Assembly: GCA_021780615.1 (NCBI GenBank)
Contig: JAJXYJ010000008.1
Coordinates: 1-42,796 of the forward strand
Length of the DNA: 42,796 bases
DNA from: a bacterium
GTDB taxonomy: Bacteria; Patescibacteriota; Minisyncoccia; UBA6257; JAGOQP01
Reading direction: 5' to 3'
A program made the translations under genes and the position numbers. Positions 41,104 through 42,796 of this stretch are shown piece by piece. A model generated the notes under the pieces. The model saw only the letters and a list, made by a program, of their open reading frames with translations, searched no databases and was not told the origin of the DNA. Position 1 is the first letter of the stretch. Each line of letters begins with the position of its first letter.

Positions 41104-41565
41104 ATGGAACGAACACTGCATCACGTTAAAGAAATGCTCGTTTCTCTGTTGGCGGTATTATTATTAATGCATATCGTGGCTTTCTTTATTTTTTCTTTCG
41201 TAGAATCAAATGAGGTCCGTCACGCAATGATGCTTTTTGAACAATCATTAACTCAAACAGGGCAAGATCAGGATGACGCGCTTTTGGCGCAAGGAGGTAT
41301 TCGATATGATGATGGATACGCCATTATTCCCGCAATAAATGTACCAGTGGGATTCTATGATGTTCGTATGAATGGCGTTCCCTATGTTGCCTACCACGGC
41401 ACAGGAGTTTCTTTTAGTGTGGCACAGCGCAAGGAAGTGTTGGATGCGGAGGCTCGCCGATTTGCCTATGCGCTGGCGGTATTATTTGCAGGAGAGATTT
41501 TTGTGATGGGAATGTGGTGGTTTGTTGTCCGCCGTTCCGTGCATGATTTATTTATAGTGCACTGA
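41104..41565 (+). CDS. two-helix membrane protein of the redox cluster
   Basis: A 153-residue protein: TM1 LVSLLAVLLLMHIVAFFIF, an extracytoplasmic section of ~85 residues (including GIRYDDGYAIIPAINVPVGF and VPYVAYHGTGVSF), and TM2 FAYALAVLFAGEIFVMGMWW. ATG 41104 has an SD (AAAGGAGAGCAGG) upstream and is preferred over in-frame 41062. The layout resembles the sensor part of a histidine kinase without the kinase. It sits between the FNR and FMN-binding genes; its function in the cluster is unknown. Confidence 0.7.
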   Translation: MERTLHHVKEMLVSLLAVLLLMHIVAFFIFSFVESNEVRHAMMLFEQSLTQTGQDQDDALLAQGGIRYDDGYAIIPAINVPVGFYDVRMNGVPYVAYHGTGVSFSVAQRKEVLDAEARRFAYALAVLFAGEIFVMGMWWFVVRRSVHDLFIVH

Positions 41566-41622
41566 GCAGCGGTTATCGGCAAAAATATATACTCGGTAGT
41601 TTATTTTCGTCACTCTTTTACT

Positions 41623-42141
41623 ATGTCTAAAAAATCATTACAAACATTTCTTACGTTCTTTTTTGTTGTCGCTTTTGTCATCATTTTTATTGATGGTTTT
41701 ATTCGTGCGCGAAACACATCCATACAGAGCAGTATTGTTCCCGTGAGTTCAAGCCAGACAGGAAACACCGTTCCTTTGCCTCAACAAACATCATCAACGC
41801 CGCCGCCCACAACGCCCGTGGCGTCCCGCAGTGCGCATGCAACGCCAACACCAGCGCCCACGCGTACGCCTCAGCCCAGCGTGCGTACGGCAACAGGGGA
41901 TGCCTATCAGGTTCCCTGGGGCATTGTACAAGTTTCGGTAACAGTGAATGGTGGTGTGTTACGTGATGTGCAAACACCGCAATACCCCGAATCATTTCCA
42001 AGTCAGAATGCTCAACCTTACCTGATACAAGAAGCATTGTCTGCTGGATCGGCAAATATTCAAGGAGTATCAGGAGCGACGTATACCAGTATTGCATTTC
42101 AAAAATCTTTGGAGAGCGCCTTGGTTAAGGCGGGGATGTAG
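41623..42141 (+). CDS. exported FMN-binding domain protein
   Basis: A 172-residue protein: N-terminal anchor (FLTFFFVVAFVIIFIDGFI), a Ser/Thr/Pro-rich linker (~40-90), and a C-terminal FMN-binding domain like those of NqrC/RnfG. The flavin attachment motif is VSGATYTS (150-156), where T155 would carry FMN through a phosphodiester bond. The ApbE-type transferase that makes this bond is encoded just downstream. It is thus an extracytoplasmic covalent flavoprotein, likely receiving electrons from the membrane. Confidence 0.9.
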   Translation: MSKKSLQTFLTFFFVVAFVIIFIDGFIRARNTSIQSSIVPVSSSQTGNTVPLPQQTSSTPPPTTPVASRSAHATPTPAPTRTPQPSVRTATGDAYQVPWGIVQVSVTVNGGVLRDVQTPQYPESFPSQNAQPYLIQEALSAGSANIQGVSGATYTSIAFQKSLESALVKAGM

Positions 42142-42324
42142 AGTGGGAACATGATTCATTCATTTTCAATTTTGTAATTTTATAAATAAATCTTAATGTT
42201 TTAAATATTCCTCTATTGGCAGGCAGGAAAAATTAGATCTTATTTAAAAATTGACTTCAAATTATCCCATACGCCCATATCTCATTGGTTATGAGATGGT
42301 AGTTATTCAATACTTTTCAAACCC

Positions 42325-42796
42325 ATGCCTTCTCACATCCTCTTTCATACCATGGGGATTCCTGTGCACGTGACGCTTGCGGGGAATAATTCCTCTTCTC
42401 AACAACATGCCGTGCGTGAGACTTTGTATGCGGTTTTTGATGCATGGGACAAGCGTTTCAGTCGTTTTCGGTTGGATAGCGAATTGCACTATATTAATGA
42501 ACACAGTGGATCGTCTATACCAGTAAGTCTGGAAATGTTTTCGGTGCTTGTTCGGTGCAGAGAGCTTTCTTTGGAAACGAATGGTGTTTTTGATGCGAGT
42601 GTGGGAGCATACTTGGCGGCGGCCGGATACGGTCTTCCAAATCACTACATACTTCCTAAAAAAGTTCCCACGTATAAGGATATGGTGTTAGATGAGACAA
42701 CACATACGGTAACGTGTGCGCGGGGGCAGGTGCTTGAGCCGGCGGGTATTGTGAAGGGGATGGCGATTGATGCGGCAGGGCAGACGCTTATGGAGA
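42325..42796 (+). CDS. apbE: FAD:protein FMN transferase ApbE (3' partial)
   Basis: The frame from ATG 42325 is open to the window end (157 codons visible). It starts MPSHILFHTMGIPVHVTL and shows the ApbE signatures: FDAWDKRFSRFRLDSELHYI (S-R-F...D-S-E-L), TNGVFDASVGAYL, and EPAGIVKGMAIDAAG (G-x-x-K-G-x-A-x-D). ApbE attaches FMN to Thr/Ser in FMN-binding domains, matching the SGATYT site of the gene just upstream. Usual length is ~300-350 residues. No signal peptide or lipobox is seen, so it may act before export or be a cytoplasmic form. 42142-42324 holds no gene. Confidence 0.92.
   Translation, partial: MPSHILFHTMGIPVHVTLAGNNSSSQQHAVRETLYAVFDAWDKRFSRFRLDSELHYINEHSGSSIPVSLEMFSVLVRCRELSLETNGVFDASVGAYLAAAGYGLPNHYILPKKVPTYKDMVLDETTHTVTCARGQVLEPAGIVKGMAIDAAGQTLME

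Noticed and set aside
1-42796. UGA reassignment (alternative code)
   Set aside because: UGA ends many intact genes here and only one in-frame UGA was found, at a Trp site rather than Gly.

Overview
The window looks like a chromosomal segment of a Patescibacteria (Candidate Phyla Radiation, probably Parcubacteria-like) genome. This is inferred from gene content, not from a marker gene. The support is many small lineage-restricted hypothetical proteins, secreted Cys-rich repeat proteins, a prepilin with its own signal peptidase, MscL, RarA, MltG, many starts without a Shine-Dalgarno (SD) sequence beside a few with a perfect AGGAGG, and very short intergenic gaps. No rRNA, convincing tRNA or CRISPR array was seen. 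UGA serves as an ordinary stop in many genes, so the Absconditabacteria/Gracilibacteria UGA code is not supported.

Layout. 1-3.3 kb: accessory island with a HigA-like/ImmA-type metallopeptidase regulator, a Beta-protein family gene and, convergent and overlapping, an sce7726-like gene with a small partner. 3.3-3.96 kb: gene-free and hairpin-rich, ending in a promoter and a structured leader. 3.96-7.5 kb: three hypothetical genes with their own strong promoters, SDs and terminators, plus a YpgQ-like HD phosphohydrolase. 7.7-11 kb: a prepilin/tail-fibre-like protein overlapping its own signal peptidase I, an ICMT-like membrane methyltransferase and a small two-helix membrane protein. 11-16 kb: a secreted repeat protein, a phospholipase D-like protein, a class IV aminotransferase, MscL and several very small genes. 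16-17.8 kb: a GC-richer Pif1-like helicase.

18.0-25.7 kb is the most notable block: a same-strand cluster of an Upf1/COG1112-type helicase with a C-terminal DUF559/Vsr-like nuclease, a membrane-anchored unknown, RmuC, a DUF2779 (Cas4-like nuclease plus DEDD exonuclease) protein and a small PD-(D/E)XK-like protein. I read it as a candidate defence or DNA-processing system. 25.7-31.4 kb: bPH2, TspO, MFS and DinB proteins, then secreted Cys-rich and membrane proteins. 31.7-34.8 kb: two flavoproteins and membrane/secreted partners. 34.9-38.2 kb: a fibronectin-type secreted protein, mltG interrupted by one TGA at an expected Trp codon, a MazG-like protein and a small helical protein under a palindromic promoter. 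38.8-42.8 kb: RarA, then a redox cluster of a mini ferric-reductase-like membrane protein, an FNR-type reductase, a two-helix membrane protein, an FMN-binding protein and the start of ApbE.

Two long perfect palindromes (44 and 58 bp, both centred on CGATCG) lie in intergenic DNA, and several intrinsic terminators place the gene's stop codon inside the hairpin loop.
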